Positions 27,711 to 38,887 of a stretch of 64,000 nt of DNA are shown one piece after another. Each line of letters begins with the position of its first letter. Position 1 is the stretch's first letter. Under the pieces are notes generated by a model that made no database searches, had not been told where the DNA came from, and saw nothing but the letters and a program-made list of their open reading frames with translations. Location of the stretch: the NCBI RefSeq assembly GCF_003994485.1, contig NZ_RZNJ01000002.1, positions 557,255 through 621,254 of the forward strand, written 5' to 3'. The position numbers and the translations under genes are program-made. This DNA comes from Arsenicitalea aurantiaca. GTDB lineage: Bacteria > Pseudomonadota > Alphaproteobacteria > Rhizobiales > Devosiaceae.

Positions 27711-28919
27711 TCAGCGGCCGAGCAACCATCCGTCGATCACCGCCGTCAGCGCCTCGTTGAGTTCGGCGTCCTCGATCGGATCGACGAGCTCCTCAAGGAA
27801 AGCGCGGACAAGCATGGTCTCGGCTTCGGCACGCGGAATGCCGCGGCTCATCAGGTAAAACAGCGAGGTTTCGTCGATCTGTCCGCAGGTTGAACCATGG
27901 CCGCACACCACGTCATCGGCGTAGATTTCGAGCTCAGGCTTGCTGAGAATCTCGGCTTCGTCCGAGAGCATCAGGCCCTGCATCATCATCTTGGCATCGG
28001 TCTTCTGCGCGTGGCGCGCGACGACGAGCCTGCCCTGGAACACGGCGCGCGAACGGCCACGGGCGATCTGTTTGAAGCGCTCCTGGCTCGTGGTGTTCGG
28101 CACAGCATGGTTCACGTCGAGCGTGATATCGAGATGCTGCCCGTCTTTCACGAGGTTGAGGCCCGAGAAATCGGCATGCGATCCCTCGCCTGCAAACCGC
28201 GCGAAGATCTGAGTGCGGGCTAGCGAGGCGCCTGCATGGATCGCGAGCGTATGAAGCTTCGCATCCTCGGCGAGCTGGTACTCGTGCGTCGCAAAATGCG
28301 TTGCCTGGCCGCTTGAGAGATCGACCGCGATGTGGCTGAGACGTGCGCCCTTGCCCAGCGAGATGTAGCTGGCGTGGTTCGACACGTGCGCAGCGTCGCT
28401 GCCCGAATATGTCTCGACGATGGTCGCGCTCGCGCCGTCGGCGACGAAGATGCGCACCGAGCCGGCCGAATGGGCTGCCTCGCCCTCGCTGCGCCGATCG
28501 ATCTGGATCACCGGATCGACACTGCCCTCGAGGGTCAGGCTGAGGCTTTCCCCCGCAAGGGCGGCGTTGAGCCGGACGAGCACGTCGTCGCGCATCGTTA
28601 GAACCGAGCCCTCGGAGCGACCGACAATCACCCCGGCAGGCGCCGTCCCCGCATCCTGAACGCGACCGTTCGCGATCATCAGCCGATATGCACCGGCGAT
28701 TTCGAGTGCCGGCGCGCTCGCGCCGGGGGCAGCACCGGCCAACGGCGGCACGCTGCGCAGCAGCTGCTTGAGATCGGTGTAGTGATAGCTTTCGACCCGA
28801 CGCGTCGGCAGGCCTGAGCCGCTGAGACGCTCCGCCTGAGCGGCCGCTCCCGCGGACTGCAACTGCGCGATGAGGGTCTGCTCGGCAGGCCCGAGCCGGA
28901 CGGGAGTGAGGACGCTCAT
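27711..28919 (-). CDS. sufD: Fe-S assembly scaffold subunit SufD
   Basis: SufD pairs with SufB and SufC in the SufBC2D scaffold that assembles nascent clusters. The 402 residues show the SufBD beta-helix core and the conserved C-terminal region [25 protein letters not shown]. This includes the His (CGHG) that is important for function in E. coli SufD. Its ATG overlaps the sufC stop by 4 bp, indicating translational coupling. The N-terminal 120 residues are helical and less conserved, as is normal. Confidence 0.95.
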   Translation of the reverse strand: MSVLTPVRLGPAEQTLIAQLQSAGAAAQAERLSGSGLPTRRVESYHYTDLKQLLRSVPPLAGAAPGASAPALEIAGAYRLMIANGRVQDAGTAPAGVIVGRSEGSVLTMRDDVLVRLNAALAGESLSLTLEGSVDPVIQIDRRSEGEAAHSAGSVRIFVADGASATIVETYSGSDAAHVSNHASYISLGKGARLSHIAVDLSSGQATHFATHEYQLAEDAKLHTLAIHAGASLARTQIFARFAGEGSHADFSGLNLVKDGQHLDITLDVNHAVPNTTSQERFKQIARGRSRAVFQGRLVVARHAQKTDAKMMMQGLMLSDEAEILSKPELEIYADDVVCGHGSTCGQIDETSLFYLMSRGIPRAEAETMLVRAFLEELVDPIEDAELNEALTAVIDGWLLGR

Positions 28920-29677
28920 GCCGCCTCCCCGTCAAAGCCGGCATAGCCCTTGGCCTCGAGCTGGAGCGCGAGATCCTTGTCGCCGCTCTCGACGATACGG
29001 CCGTCCGAGAACACGTGGACGACATCCGGGACGATGTGGTTCAGCAGCCGCTGGTAATGCGTGATCACGAGCATCGAGCGCTGGCCGTCACGCAAGGCGT
29101 TGACGCCCTTGGAGACGACCTGCAGCGCATCGATATCGAGCCCGGAATCGGTCTCGTCGAGGACTGCAAGCGACGGCTTCAAAAGAGCCATCTGCAGGAT
29201 TTCCGCACGCTTCTTCTCGCCACCCGAGAAACCGACATTGAGGGGGCGCTTGAGCATGTCGCTGTCGATCTGGAGCTGGGCACCCGCTTCCTTCACGGCA
29301 CGCATGAAGTCGGGGGTGGACAGCTCTGCCTCTCCACGAGCCTTGCGCTGCGCGTTGATCGCAGCCTTGAGGAAGGTCATCGTCGCGACGCCGGGGATCT
29401 CGATCGGGTACTGGAAGGCAAGGAACAGGCCCGCCGCGGCCCGCTCGTCCGGCTCCATCTCAAGGATGTTTTCGCCGTTGAGGAGGATTTCGCCCTCGGT
29501 GACCTCATAGTCTTCCTTGCCCGCGAGGACGTAGGAGAGCGTCGATTTGCCCGAGCCGTTGCGGCCCATGATGGCGTGGACTTCCCCTGCGGGAATGACG
29601 AGGTTCACGCCCTTGAGGATTTCACGCTCTTCGATGCGGGCGTGGAGGTTGCGGATTTCGAGAACGGGGGTTGTCAC
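28916..29677 (-). CDS. sufC: Fe-S assembly ATPase SufC
   Basis: A soluble ABC-type ATPase that drives conformational change in SufB-SufD. The 253 residues contain Walker [10 protein letters not shown], the Q-loop region [13 protein letters not shown], the SufC signature [11 protein letters not shown], Walker B and the catalytic Glu in [14 protein letters not shown], and the H-loop His in [11 protein letters not shown]. No membrane segment is present, so it is not a transporter. It lies 56 bp downstream of sufB. Confidence 0.97.
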   Translation of the reverse strand: MTTPVLEIRNLHARIEEREILKGVNLVIPAGEVHAIMGRNGSGKSTLSYVLAGKEDYEVTEGEILLNGENILEMEPDERAAAGLFLAFQYPIEIPGVATMTFLKAAINAQRKARGEAELSTPDFMRAVKEAGAQLQIDSDMLKRPLNVGFSGGEKKRAEILQMALLKPSLAVLDETDSGLDIDALQVVSKGVNALRDGQRSMLVITHYQRLLNHIVPDVVHVFSDGRIVESGDKDLALQLEAKGYAGFDGEAA

Positions 29678-29733
29678 TGTCTTTCTCCAATGTGCCGGGG
29701 TCGCCTATGGCGCCACCCGGATGACGCTGATGG

Positions 29734-31239
<1,506 letters not shown>

Positions 31240-31305
31240 GTAGCTTCTCCTGACAGGCGCCGAACCCGCATCCGAGGTCCGGCGCATTTCATCTCTTGGG
31301 GCCGA

Positions 31306-32460
31306 TCAGGCCGCCTGCCCTTGCCGGCTGCGATGCCGGGAAAGGACGTGTTCAAATTCCGCGAGAAACGCCGTCGCGTCCTCCTGGGTCGACGTCCAGC
31401 CAAGGCTTACGCGCAGCGCGCACTCGGCGAGGCATCGCTCGACGCCCATTGCCACAAGCACATGGCTCACGCCCACCTTGCCCGATGCGCATGCCGATCC
31501 GGACGAGACGGATATTCCCGCCAGATCGAGCCCCATCATCGCGACCGAGCTCTTCAGACCCGGAACCGCGAAATTGACGACATGCCCGATACGATCCACA
31601 CCAGCACCAAAGATCACGGCATCAGGCGACAGCGCCGCAAGCCCGCTTTCGATCGAATGACCCAAAGCCGAGGCCGCCGACCGGTCGAAACGATCGGGAA
31701 AGGCCTCAGTAGCAGCCCCGAACGCAGCAATGAGCGCCGCGGACTCCGTGCCGCCACGTCTTCCCTGCTCCTGTCCGCCGCCGGGCACGAGGCGAACGCT
31801 ATCCGCGTGGCCTTTGACCAGAAGCGCACCCACACCGGCCGGTCCGCCGATCTTGTGCGCGCTCACGGCCATCATATCGATAGCCCGACTCGCAAAGTCC
31901 ACCGGTGCACGCCCGAAACTCTGCACCGCATCGACGAAAAGCACGTGCGGGGTGGGCCCGACCAGCCGCTCAAGCGCCTCGATGGGCTGCACGACCCCCG
32001 TTTCGCCATTCACACTGTGGACCGCGACGAGAAGTCGCTGCCCAATGGCCTCACCCTGGCGTAGCCATTCGGCCACCTGCTCCACATCGATACGGCCGTC
32101 GGCGTCGAGATTGGCCTGCGCCAGCCGTCGACCGGTCGATTCGGCCGCCCTCAGTACCGAGACGTGCTCACCCTTGGATACGATGATGCCATCTATGTCG
32201 AATGCGCGCACGCCGCCGACGATCGCCTGGGTGATAGCCTCGGTCGCGGACCCCGTGAAGACGACCTGGCCGCGCTCAGCTCCGGCGCGCCTGGCGACCT
32301 GGTCCCGCGCCCTTTCGATCAGGTTCCGCAGCGCACGGCCATGTGCGTGTACCGACGAGGGATTGCCCGTCAGGCAAAGGGCGTCGACTAATGCGTCACG
32401 CGCTTCGGGCAGAAGCGGTGTTGAGGCATTGTGGTCGAGATAGATCGCACGGTGCGACAT
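31306..32460 (-). CDS. Cysteine desulfurase (SufS2/IscS-type), first gene of the suf operon
   Basis: A second PLP-dependent desulfurase, 384 residues, of the group I (IscS/NifS) lineage. It starts YLDHNASTPLLPEA, has the PLP lysine in SAHKIGGPAGVGALLV, and carries the active cysteine in SVSSGSACASGKVGVSHVL. The catalytic loop is shorter than in E. coli IscS. Rhizobial suf operons begin with such a gene, named sufS2 in Agrobacterium, so two desulfurases in one operon is expected here. 66 bp separate it from sufB. A palindrome resembling an Irr box precedes it. Confidence 0.93.
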   Translation of the reverse strand: MSHRAIYLDHNASTPLLPEARDALVDALCLTGNPSSVHAHGRALRNLIERARDQVARRAGAERGQVVFTGSATEAITQAIVGGVRAFDIDGIIVSKGEHVSVLRAAESTGRRLAQANLDADGRIDVEQVAEWLRQGEAIGQRLLVAVHSVNGETGVVQPIEALERLVGPTPHVLFVDAVQSFGRAPVDFASRAIDMMAVSAHKIGGPAGVGALLVKGHADSVRLVPGGGQEQGRRGGTESAALIAAFGAATEAFPDRFDRSAASALGHSIESGLAALSPDAVIFGAGVDRIGHVVNFAVPGLKSSVAMMGLDLAGISVSSGSACASGKVGVSHVLVAMGVERCLAECALRVSLGWTSTQEDATAFLAEFEHVLSRHRSRQGQAA

Positions 32461-32572
32461 GGAGCGCCTGGCCTAGAGAAACACTTCTTGAAATCCGGCG
32501 CCCACATTCATTAAAAGGAGCGCTTGCCGCGCGCGGCGTGGCCCTTAAGGGTCGTCGCCTGCTGCGGCTGCC

Positions 32573-32593
32573 AGTTTCGAATTATTCTAAACT
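32573..32593 (-). promoter_or_regulatory. Irr-box-like (ICE) palindrome upstream of the suf operon
   Basis: A 21-bp imperfect inverted repeat, AGTTTCGAA-TTA-TTCTAAACT, with one mismatched pair outside the centre. The core TTTCGAA-N3-TTCTAAA differs by one base from the Irr motif that I recall for Rhizobiales (TTTAGAA-N3-TTCTAAA). It lies about 115 bp upstream of the sufS2 start codon and just past a possible promoter. Iron-dependent control by Irr is therefore likely. The divergent hydrolase gene could also be affected. Confidence 0.65.
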
Positions 32594-32607
32594 GGTTTTC
32601 GAACCCT

Positions 32608-32636
32608 GTTTTAGGTAGCAGCGGATCATTCGTCAA
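32608..32636 (-). promoter_or_regulatory. Possible sigma-70 promoter of the suf operon
   Basis: On the minus strand TTGACG (32631-32636) and TAAAAC (32608-32613) are separated by 17 bp. The predicted start near 32601 would place the Irr-like palindrome at about +8 to +28, where a bound protein would block transcription. The -10 match is weak. Confidence 0.4.
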
Positions 32637-32694
32637 GCCGACAGGACCGGCGAAGCCCGGTTGGTGCTGCGTTACGGCTCAAGGGAAAGTTTCC

Positions 32695-33357
32695 ATGCCA
32701 GAAGTGATTTTCAACGGGCCTGAGGGCCGCCTCGAGGGGCGCTATCAGCAGGGCAAGGAGCCCAACGCGCCCGTTGCCATCGTGCTCCACCCCCACCCGG
32801 AATTTGGGGGCACGATGAACAATCAGATCGTCTATCACCTGTTCTACATGTTCGCTGAGCGCGGCTTTTCCGTGCTGCGCTTCAACTCGCGGGGGGTCGG
32901 CCGCAGCCAGGGCATGTTCGACCACGGCATCGGCGAACTTTCTGACGCTGCAGCAGCGCTGGACTGGCTGCAGGCGCTGAACCGCGAAAGCCGTGGCTGC
33001 TGGATCGCGGGCTTCTCGTTTGGCGCCTGGATCGGCATGCAGCTTCTGATGCGCCGGCCTGAAGTGGAGGGCTTCATTTCAGTTGCGCCCCCGGAGAACC
33101 TCTACGACTTCTCCTTCCTCGCCCCCTGCCCGTCTTCGGGTTTGATCATCCATGGCGACAAGGACCGCGTCGCGCCGCCCAGTTCGGTGCAGAAGCTCGT
33201 CGACAAGCTGAAGACCCAGAAAGGCATCACGATCGAGCAGCAGATCGTGGAAGGCGCCAACCACTTCTTCGAGGGCAAGGTCGACACATTGATCGACGCC
33301 TCGAGCGAGTATCTCGATCGACGCCGCGCCGAGATTGCGGCAGGCATGGGCCGCTGA
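32695..33357 (+). CDS. Alpha/beta hydrolase (COG2945-like)
   Basis: A 220-residue cytosolic hydrolase of unknown substrate. It begins at the ATG at 32695 ([17 protein letters not shown]), with AAGGGAAAG 7 nt upstream. The longer open frame from 32524 runs through the suf promoter region and is rejected. [13 protein letters not shown] is the oxyanion region, [11 protein letters not shown] follows, and the nucleophile is in GFSFGAW. Asp and His late in the protein ([10 protein letters not shown] and EGANHFF) complete the triad. tyrS starts 35 bp further on, so the two are probably cotranscribed. Confidence 0.88.
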   Translation: MPEVIFNGPEGRLEGRYQQGKEPNAPVAIVLHPHPEFGGTMNNQIVYHLFYMFAERGFSVLRFNSRGVGRSQGMFDHGIGELSDAAAALDWLQALNRESRGCWIAGFSFGAWIGMQLLMRRPEVEGFISVAPPENLYDFSFLAPCPSSGLIIHGDKDRVAPPSSVQKLVDKLKTQKGITIEQQIVEGANHFFEGKVDTLIDASSEYLDRRRAEIAAGMGR

Positions 33358-33391
33358 GGCCCCTGCCCCTACCCTGACGAGCAGGACCACC

Positions 33392-34630
33392 ATGGCACAG
33401 TACAAGTCCGATTTTCTCCGCACCCTGTCGGAGCGCGGCTTCATCCACCAGATGTCCGACGACACCGGGCTGGACGACCTGCTGTCGCGCGAGACGGTCA
33501 CCGGATATATCGGCTTCGATCCCACGGCCTCGTCGCTGCATGTGGGCAGCCTCATCCAGATCATGATGCTGCACTGGCTCGAGAAGACAGGGCATCGCGC
33601 AGTCGCGCTTATGGGTGGCGGCACCGGCATGGTCGGCGATCCATCGTTCAAGGACGAGGCGCGCAAGCTGATGGGCGCCGAGACGATCCAGGCCAATATC
33701 GATGGCATCAAGCAGGTCTTTTCCCGGTACCTTGATTTTGCCGGCGACAAGTCGCTGATGGTGAACAATGCCGAGTGGCTGTTGCCGCTCAACTACCTCG
33801 AGTTTCTGAGGGATGTGGGCCAGCATTTTTCGGTAAACCGCATGCTGAGCTTCGATTCGGTGAAGCAGCGGCTGGACCGGGAGCAGTCGCTGAGCTTCCT
33901 CGAGTTCAACTACATGATCCTGCAAGCCTATGATTTCGTGGAGCTCAACAAGCGCTACGACGTCCGTCTGCAGATGGGTGGATCGGACCAGTGGGGCAAC
34001 ATCATCAATGGCATTGACCTCGGCCATCGGATGGCAACCCCGCAGCTCTACGCGCTGACGTCGCCCCTCTTGACCACCGCTTCCGGCCAGAAGATGGGCA
34101 AGTCGATGAACGGCGCCATCTGGCTCAACGCCGACATGCTCTCGGCTTATGATTTCTGGCAGTACTGGCGCAATACCGAGGATGCGGACGTGGAGCGTTT
34201 CCTCAAGCTCTACACGGTTCTCCCGCTCGACGAGATCGCTCGGATCGTCCGTGACGACATCAACGAGGCCAAGAAACGCCTCGCGACCGAAGTGACGACA
34301 ATGCTGCGCGGAGAGCAGGCCGCCCAGGAGGCAGCGGAAACGGCCCGCGCCACATTCGAAACCGGCGCGATCGACCTGTCCTTGCCGACAGCAGAAGTTG
34401 CGCTTACCGATCTCTCTTCGGGCATCGGTGTGCTCAGCGCATTGGTAAAGGCAGGGCTTGCATCCTCGAATGGGGAAGCACGGCGGCACGTCGCTTCGGG
34501 CGCAGTGCGTATCAACGATACGGTCATTGATGACGAGAAGCTCGCTCTCGGCGACGATGCTCTTCTGCCCGAAGGCGTGATCAAGCTTTCGGTTGGCCGC
34601 AAGCGCCACGCTTTGCTCAAGCCCGTCTGA
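33392..34630 (+). CDS. tyrS: Tyrosyl-tRNA synthetase
   Basis: Charges tRNA-Tyr. The 412-residue protein starts at the ATG at 33392 ([17 protein letters not shown]), with AGGA upstream. The class I HIGH-like motif is in [13 protein letters not shown] and the KMSKS motif reads [15 protein letters not shown] is the tyrosine site. The C-terminal 65 residues form an S4-type RNA-binding domain ([20 protein letters not shown]). The length and motifs are standard. A strong terminator follows. Confidence 0.96.
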   Translation: MAQYKSDFLRTLSERGFIHQMSDDTGLDDLLSRETVTGYIGFDPTASSLHVGSLIQIMMLHWLEKTGHRAVALMGGGTGMVGDPSFKDEARKLMGAETIQANIDGIKQVFSRYLDFAGDKSLMVNNAEWLLPLNYLEFLRDVGQHFSVNRMLSFDSVKQRLDREQSLSFLEFNYMILQAYDFVELNKRYDVRLQMGGSDQWGNIINGIDLGHRMATPQLYALTSPLLTTASGQKMGKSMNGAIWLNADMLSAYDFWQYWRNTEDADVERFLKLYTVLPLDEIARIVRDDINEAKKRLATEVTTMLRGEQAAQEAAETARATFETGAIDLSLPTAEVALTDLSSGIGVLSALVKAGLASSNGEARRHVASGAVRINDTVIDDEKLALGDDALLPEGVIKLSVGRKRHALLKPV

Positions 34631-34654
34631 CCACCGGCCAGTCGCCTCACATTC

Positions 34655-34688
34655 GGCCCGCCGTCTCCAAGGACGGCGGGCCTTTTAT
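34655..34688 (+). terminator. Intrinsic terminator of tyrS
   Basis: A perfect 11-bp stem GGCCCGCCGTC / GACGGCGGGCC with a 6-nt loop is followed by TTTT. It partly overlaps the stop codon of the convergent AsmA-like gene. Confidence 0.88.
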
Positions 34689-37600
34689 TCTGCGGGTCTC
34701 GGTTGCTCGCGTGCGCGATATTCAAAGAGCGCGCGAAACGCCCCCGGGACCAGCATGGAAACCGGGTTGATCAGGAAATCGGGGCTGTCGAGCGGCCCAC
34801 GTACGGCGAAAGTCACGCCGAGCAGCCCCTCGCCGTCGCGCCCGCCGAGGAGCGGGCCGAAGATCGGCAGCTTCTGGAAGACGTTGTTGAGCCCGAAGAG
34901 CGGCACGTAGGTACCCGCCAGGTCGTACTGACGTCGGTCGGTATAGATGAAGCCTCGCATGGTGCCGCCGACCGTGTCGCCTGTCAGCACGCCTTCGGTG
35001 ACCTCCACCCGGTCCGAACGGCGGATGAAATCCACTTTGCCCGAGGTGAAGCTCAGCTTGTTCTGCCGAGCGATCAACTGGCGCGATTCGCTGTGATTGC
35101 CGAGAATCTGAGCGACATTGTCTTCATCCACGATCGCGAAGTTGCGCAGGTTGAAGGTGCCGCGATCAACGCTCGCCGACCTATTGCCATTGAGCACGAG
35201 GCTGCCAATGCCGCCCTCGATATTGGCGTAGACGCCCACGAGCCGCAGCAGCGTGCCGAAATCGTTGAAGGCCACCGACATCACGCGTCCATCCGGCGTG
35301 GGATTGGTGGTGATCGAGACGCTGCGATCCCCGCCCAACTGGGCCTGAAGGTTTGCGCGCTGCAGGTCGGTTCCACGGATCAACATGTCCAGATCGACGT
35401 TGAAAGCGGTCGTGCGATAAAAACCCAGCGCTCGCTCGAGTTCGACATCGAGCGATAGGGTCTGCGTGAACTGAGTTGCCTGAGGCCCGCCGGATCCTTC
35501 ACCAAGCCCGAAGAAGCGTTGCAGCATGGGCTTGAGATCGAGCTGCTCGCCGCGCAACCGTAGAGCGTAGCCGCCGCGGATCGGTGTCAGCGCCAGTTGC
35601 GCCCGATCGCCCGAGCTCAGTGCGAAGGACGAGAATTCCGCCGAGCGCAGTCCTTCCTCGGCATCGAAGTCCAGGCTGCCGCGAAGATTGACATTGCCGA
35701 AGGCCAGGCTGATCTGGCTGAGCTCGGTGGTCGTGCCCTCCTGGCGAATGAGTGCCTCGAGCTTGCCGGCCACGCCTGCGCGCTTGGTGACGCCGAGATC
35801 GCGAATGTTGAGCCCTGCTCTCGTGATGTCGACGGCCATCTGGATGGCGCCGTCCGCCATCGGGCGCGCCACGAACTGCACCTCGCCTGTCAGAAATTCG
35901 GATGCATCGAACCCCATGGCCGCGAGATCCTCGGCCGCAAGCGTCGCGCTCAGCAGCATGTCGGGCGTGCCCTCGAGCGTGCCCTCGACCACCACATCAG
36001 CCGGCAATCCATCGATCTGCGCCTGCCCCACCACCCTATAGCCGGCCTGCGAAGCGGTGAACGAAAGCTGCCCGGCATCAATAGAGCGGGCCTCTATCGG
36101 CGTCGCACTACCGAAATCGACCACCGTGCCGTTGATTACGTAGTCGAGGCTGGGTGTCGTGCCTTCAGGACCATTGGTGATCGTGGCGACCAGCGCCAGG
36201 TCGAGTTCACCTTCCAGCGCATCGAGATCGAGCGGCATGTCGGCATTGGCGATCGCGTCGGGCTGCTGCGACTTCGCAAGCGCCACGATGGCGGGAATGC
36301 TTCCCGACACATCCCCCGAGATTTCGATGACATTGGCATCGTCGCCGCCGGCCGACATCACCAGCGCCGCATTCGCGAACCCGATTTCTCCGCCGTCCGT
36401 CGCGATGGTCGCGCCGTCGGCGGCAATCGTCACCTCGTCGTCGCGCATCAGCAGGCGCGTATCGCCGTCGATGGCGACCGGCTCCATGCTCTCGGTGACC
36501 TGGATCTTCACGCCTTCCCCCACCATGTCGATGTGGATGGCGTTGTTGGGGATCGGCTTGGGCGGCTCGCCGGGCACCGCAACGGTGCCGACCGGGAAAG
36601 AGTAGCGCATGGTCGAGGTCTTCACGACGCCTTCGGTGACGTTCTTTACGAACCAGTCCCGCGACTCTGTGGCGATGATATAAGGCCAGAGCCGCTTCAG
36701 ATCGTCCGCCGTCACCCCTTCGCCGCCGATGTCGAGATCAAAGCCCATGCCGCGCCGCAGCATGTCGATGCGACCACGCGTTTCGATCTGGGCGTCTGCC
36801 TTGCGCGCCTCCATGTGGTCGATGCCGACCGCGCCGTATAGCGGCGCCGACCAGCCCGAAAAGTTCATCTCATCAAAGGGCTCCGCCGGCGCTTCCATGT
36901 CGTTTGGATGAAGCGCCACATCACGCGCCCGAACGGATATCGCGACAGTGGGGCCGAAAGCATCGTCCAGACCGAGCACGAATACCCCGGACATCCGCCC
37001 GGTGCTCCGGCCGATGGTCAGATGGGTCTCGGCCAGGGTGAACCGGGCGTCGTCCGGCTCCCAATTGATCCGCATGATGTTGCTGGCGACGGGAAAATAG
37101 TCCGTCTGCAACCGAAGATCGGTGCCGGTCATGTCGACGTCGAACACACCCTCTTCGATCTTGCCGCTCTGGTTAAAGCCGACATCGATCGAGATCGCCC
37201 CTGTCCCAACCACCGAAACCATCGCCTCGGGATCGTTGATGAAGGGCATGAAGGCGGAGAAGTCGACATTCGTGACATCCGCACGCAGCCGCGAGCTGCC
37301 GTCTTCCTCGACCTCCCGCGCGATCGCGCCCGCCATACGCTGTCCACCGAAGGTCGCGGAGAAGCGGCCTTCCGTTAGGCGCCCGTTCGGACGTGGCGCA
37401 ATATCGAGAGAGATGGCGCTGAAGCTTCGGAAGAGGCCGTAAAGAGCGTCATTCATATCCATCCGGCCATCCCGGATGACAAGACGCGAGAACACCCCAC
37501 GCTCCGCTTGCAGTACGATGTCGGCAAGGCTCTGCGCCATTGCTTCAAGATTGTAGATCAACCATTCATTGTCCGAACGGGGGTCGCCGAGCTGTCCGCC

Positions 37601-38158
37601 GGGCATGGGGCCTCGAACTGCGACGCCCTCGGCTCCTATCCCGACGGCTGGGAAGGCATCCGATCCTTCGAGCACCCGCACGGTCGGCGGCCCACCGTCT
37701 GGATCATCTATGACCTCGAGCGTCGAAAGCCGTGGACCAAACAGATCCTGATTCATCTGGATGTGTGGCCCCACCATGGTGACCATGGCCCCGGGCTGGC
37801 CAACCAGAGCCCGCAACGGCGAAAACCCTACCTCGAGGGCCTCCATGCGCACTTGGCCACCCGTTTTCTTGTCCTTGAAGACGACAGGGGAAAACTGGAG
37901 GACCGGGAGCACAAAATTTTCGAGCGCCAGCGACATGTCGCCCAGCTCGAGATCGCTGGCCTCCGACAGATTGGCGAGAACCATGTCGCGCGCCTGGTCG
38001 CGCACGAAGGGCAGCGGAATCGGAGTGATCAGAAGAATGAGATAGAGCGTAACCAGCAGTGCGATCGGGATGCCGGCAAGCCAGGCGGCAAGCCGAACTC
38101 TCCGTCCCGCCCGACCGGGCGTCTTCCCGCTCTGCACTGTGCTGGCCGCTGGTTTCAC
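34685..38158 (-). CDS. Large AsmA/YhdP-like (DUF3971) envelope protein
   Basis: A 1157-residue protein anchored by one N-terminal transmembrane helix (about residues 24-46, AAWLAGIPIALLVTLYLILL). A very long periplasmic part of repeated beta-strand segments follows. The region about 150-500 resembles DUF3971. The last 250 residues resemble the AsmA-like C-terminal domain (FLQR-type motifs here as QRFFGLGEG; later YVPLFGLNNVFQKLPIFGPLLGG). Proteins of this AsmA/TamB/YhdP group form hydrophobic grooves that carry phospholipids toward the outer membrane. Lipid transport is thus inferred from family. It is the largest gene here and divergent from the peroxiredoxin gene. Confidence 0.85.
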   Translation of the reverse strand: MKPAASTVQSGKTPGRAGRRVRLAAWLAGIPIALLVTLYLILLITPIPLPFVRDQARDMVLANLSEASDLELGDMSLALENFVLPVLQFSPVVFKDKKTGGQVRMEALEVGFSPLRALVGQPGAMVTMVGPHIQMNQDLFGPRLSTLEVIDDPDGGPPTVRVLEGSDAFPAVGIGAEGVAVRGPMPGGQLGDPRSDNEWLIYNLEAMAQSLADIVLQAERGVFSRLVIRDGRMDMNDALYGLFRSFSAISLDIAPRPNGRLTEGRFSATFGGQRMAGAIAREVEEDGSSRLRADVTNVDFSAFMPFINDPEAMVSVVGTGAISIDVGFNQSGKIEEGVFDVDMTGTDLRLQTDYFPVASNIMRINWEPDDARFTLAETHLTIGRSTGRMSGVFVLGLDDAFGPTVAISVRARDVALHPNDMEAPAEPFDEMNFSGWSAPLYGAVGIDHMEARKADAQIETRGRIDMLRRGMGFDLDIGGEGVTADDLKRLWPYIIATESRDWFVKNVTEGVVKTSTMRYSFPVGTVAVPGEPPKPIPNNAIHIDMVGEGVKIQVTESMEPVAIDGDTRLLMRDDEVTIAADGATIATDGGEIGFANAALVMSAGGDDANVIEISGDVSGSIPAIVALAKSQQPDAIANADMPLDLDALEGELDLALVATITNGPEGTTPSLDYVINGTVVDFGSATPIEARSIDAGQLSFTASQAGYRVVGQAQIDGLPADVVVEGTLEGTPDMLLSATLAAEDLAAMGFDASEFLTGEVQFVARPMADGAIQMAVDITRAGLNIRDLGVTKRAGVAGKLEALIRQEGTTTELSQISLAFGNVNLRGSLDFDAEEGLRSAEFSSFALSSGDRAQLALTPIRGGYALRLRGEQLDLKPMLQRFFGLGEGSGGPQATQFTQTLSLDVELERALGFYRTTAFNVDLDMLIRGTDLQRANLQAQLGGDRSVSITTNPTPDGRVMSVAFNDFGTLLRLVGVYANIEGGIGSLVLNGNRSASVDRGTFNLRNFAIVDEDNVAQILGNHSESRQLIARQNKLSFTSGKVDFIRRSDRVEVTEGVLTGDTVGGTMRGFIYTDRRQYDLAGTYVPLFGLNNVFQKLPIFGPLLGGRDGEGLLGVTFAVRGPLDSPDFLINPVSMLVPGAFRALFEYRAREQPRPAE

Positions 38159-38296
38159 TGTCTTCCGGCGTAAAGCGTGATCGTCAATGGCATGCTACGC
38201 CCGGGAATCAACCTGTGCGAGCGGTCTCTTGCCCAATGATACCGGCTGGAATATGGCGCCGACACCCCCACCAACCTCCAAGGACCCTTTCCCCCG

Positions 38297-38776
38297 ATGC
38301 CCGCAATCGACCTGACGATCGGAGCCACCGCCCCGGATTTCACTTTGCTGGACCAGCATGGCGAGGCCTTCAGCCTTTCTGCCCACCGGGGTCGCGCCGT
38401 CGTTCTCTACTTCTATCCGCAGGATGATACCGACGGCTGCACGCGCGAGAACCTCGAATTCTCCGAGCTCTCCACCGCTTTCGCTGAGGCTGGGGTCACG
38501 CTGGCGGGCGTCTCACCCGACGATGTCGATTGCCACGCCCGGTTCGCCGAGAAATACAGACTGCCCATGCGACTGCTCGCAGACCCGGAGCGGACCACCA
38601 TCGAGGCCTATGGCCTGTGGCGACAGAAGAGCCTCTATGGGCGCGAATATATGGGCCTCGTCCGCACGACAGTTCTGGTCGATGCTGATGGACGCATTGC
38701 CGGGCTCTGGTCGGTCTCGCGGATCAAGGGGCACGCCGCTAAGGTACTTGACGCGGCGAAAGCCTTAGGGGCCTGA
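38297..38776 (+). CDS. bcp: Peroxiredoxin, BCP/PrxQ type
   Basis: A thiol peroxidase of 159 residues. The peroxidatic cysteine is C48, in YPQDDTDGCTRE; most relatives have TPGCT, so the proline before the Gly is replaced by Asp. No cysteine is found five residues downstream, so the usual alpha-2 resolving Cys is absent. C79 in SPDDVDCHARF is the only other cysteine and could act as resolving residue, as in alpha-3-type PrxQ; otherwise it would be a 1-Cys enzyme. It starts 138 bp from the divergent AsmA-like gene. Confidence 0.92.
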   Translation: MPAIDLTIGATAPDFTLLDQHGEAFSLSAHRGRAVVLYFYPQDDTDGCTRENLEFSELSTAFAEAGVTLAGVSPDDVDCHARFAEKYRLPMRLLADPERTTIEAYGLWRQKSLYGREYMGLVRTTVLVDADGRIAGLWSVSRIKGHAAKVLDAAKALGA

Positions 38777-38887
38777 GGCGGATACGGAGTTCTCCCAGGT
38801 TTTGGCCCTTTATTAACCTTAACCGATCATCATCGGCTCCAGTCACATCCAGGGGGCAATGCCCCAGCGTCAGGAGTAACTGGATCG

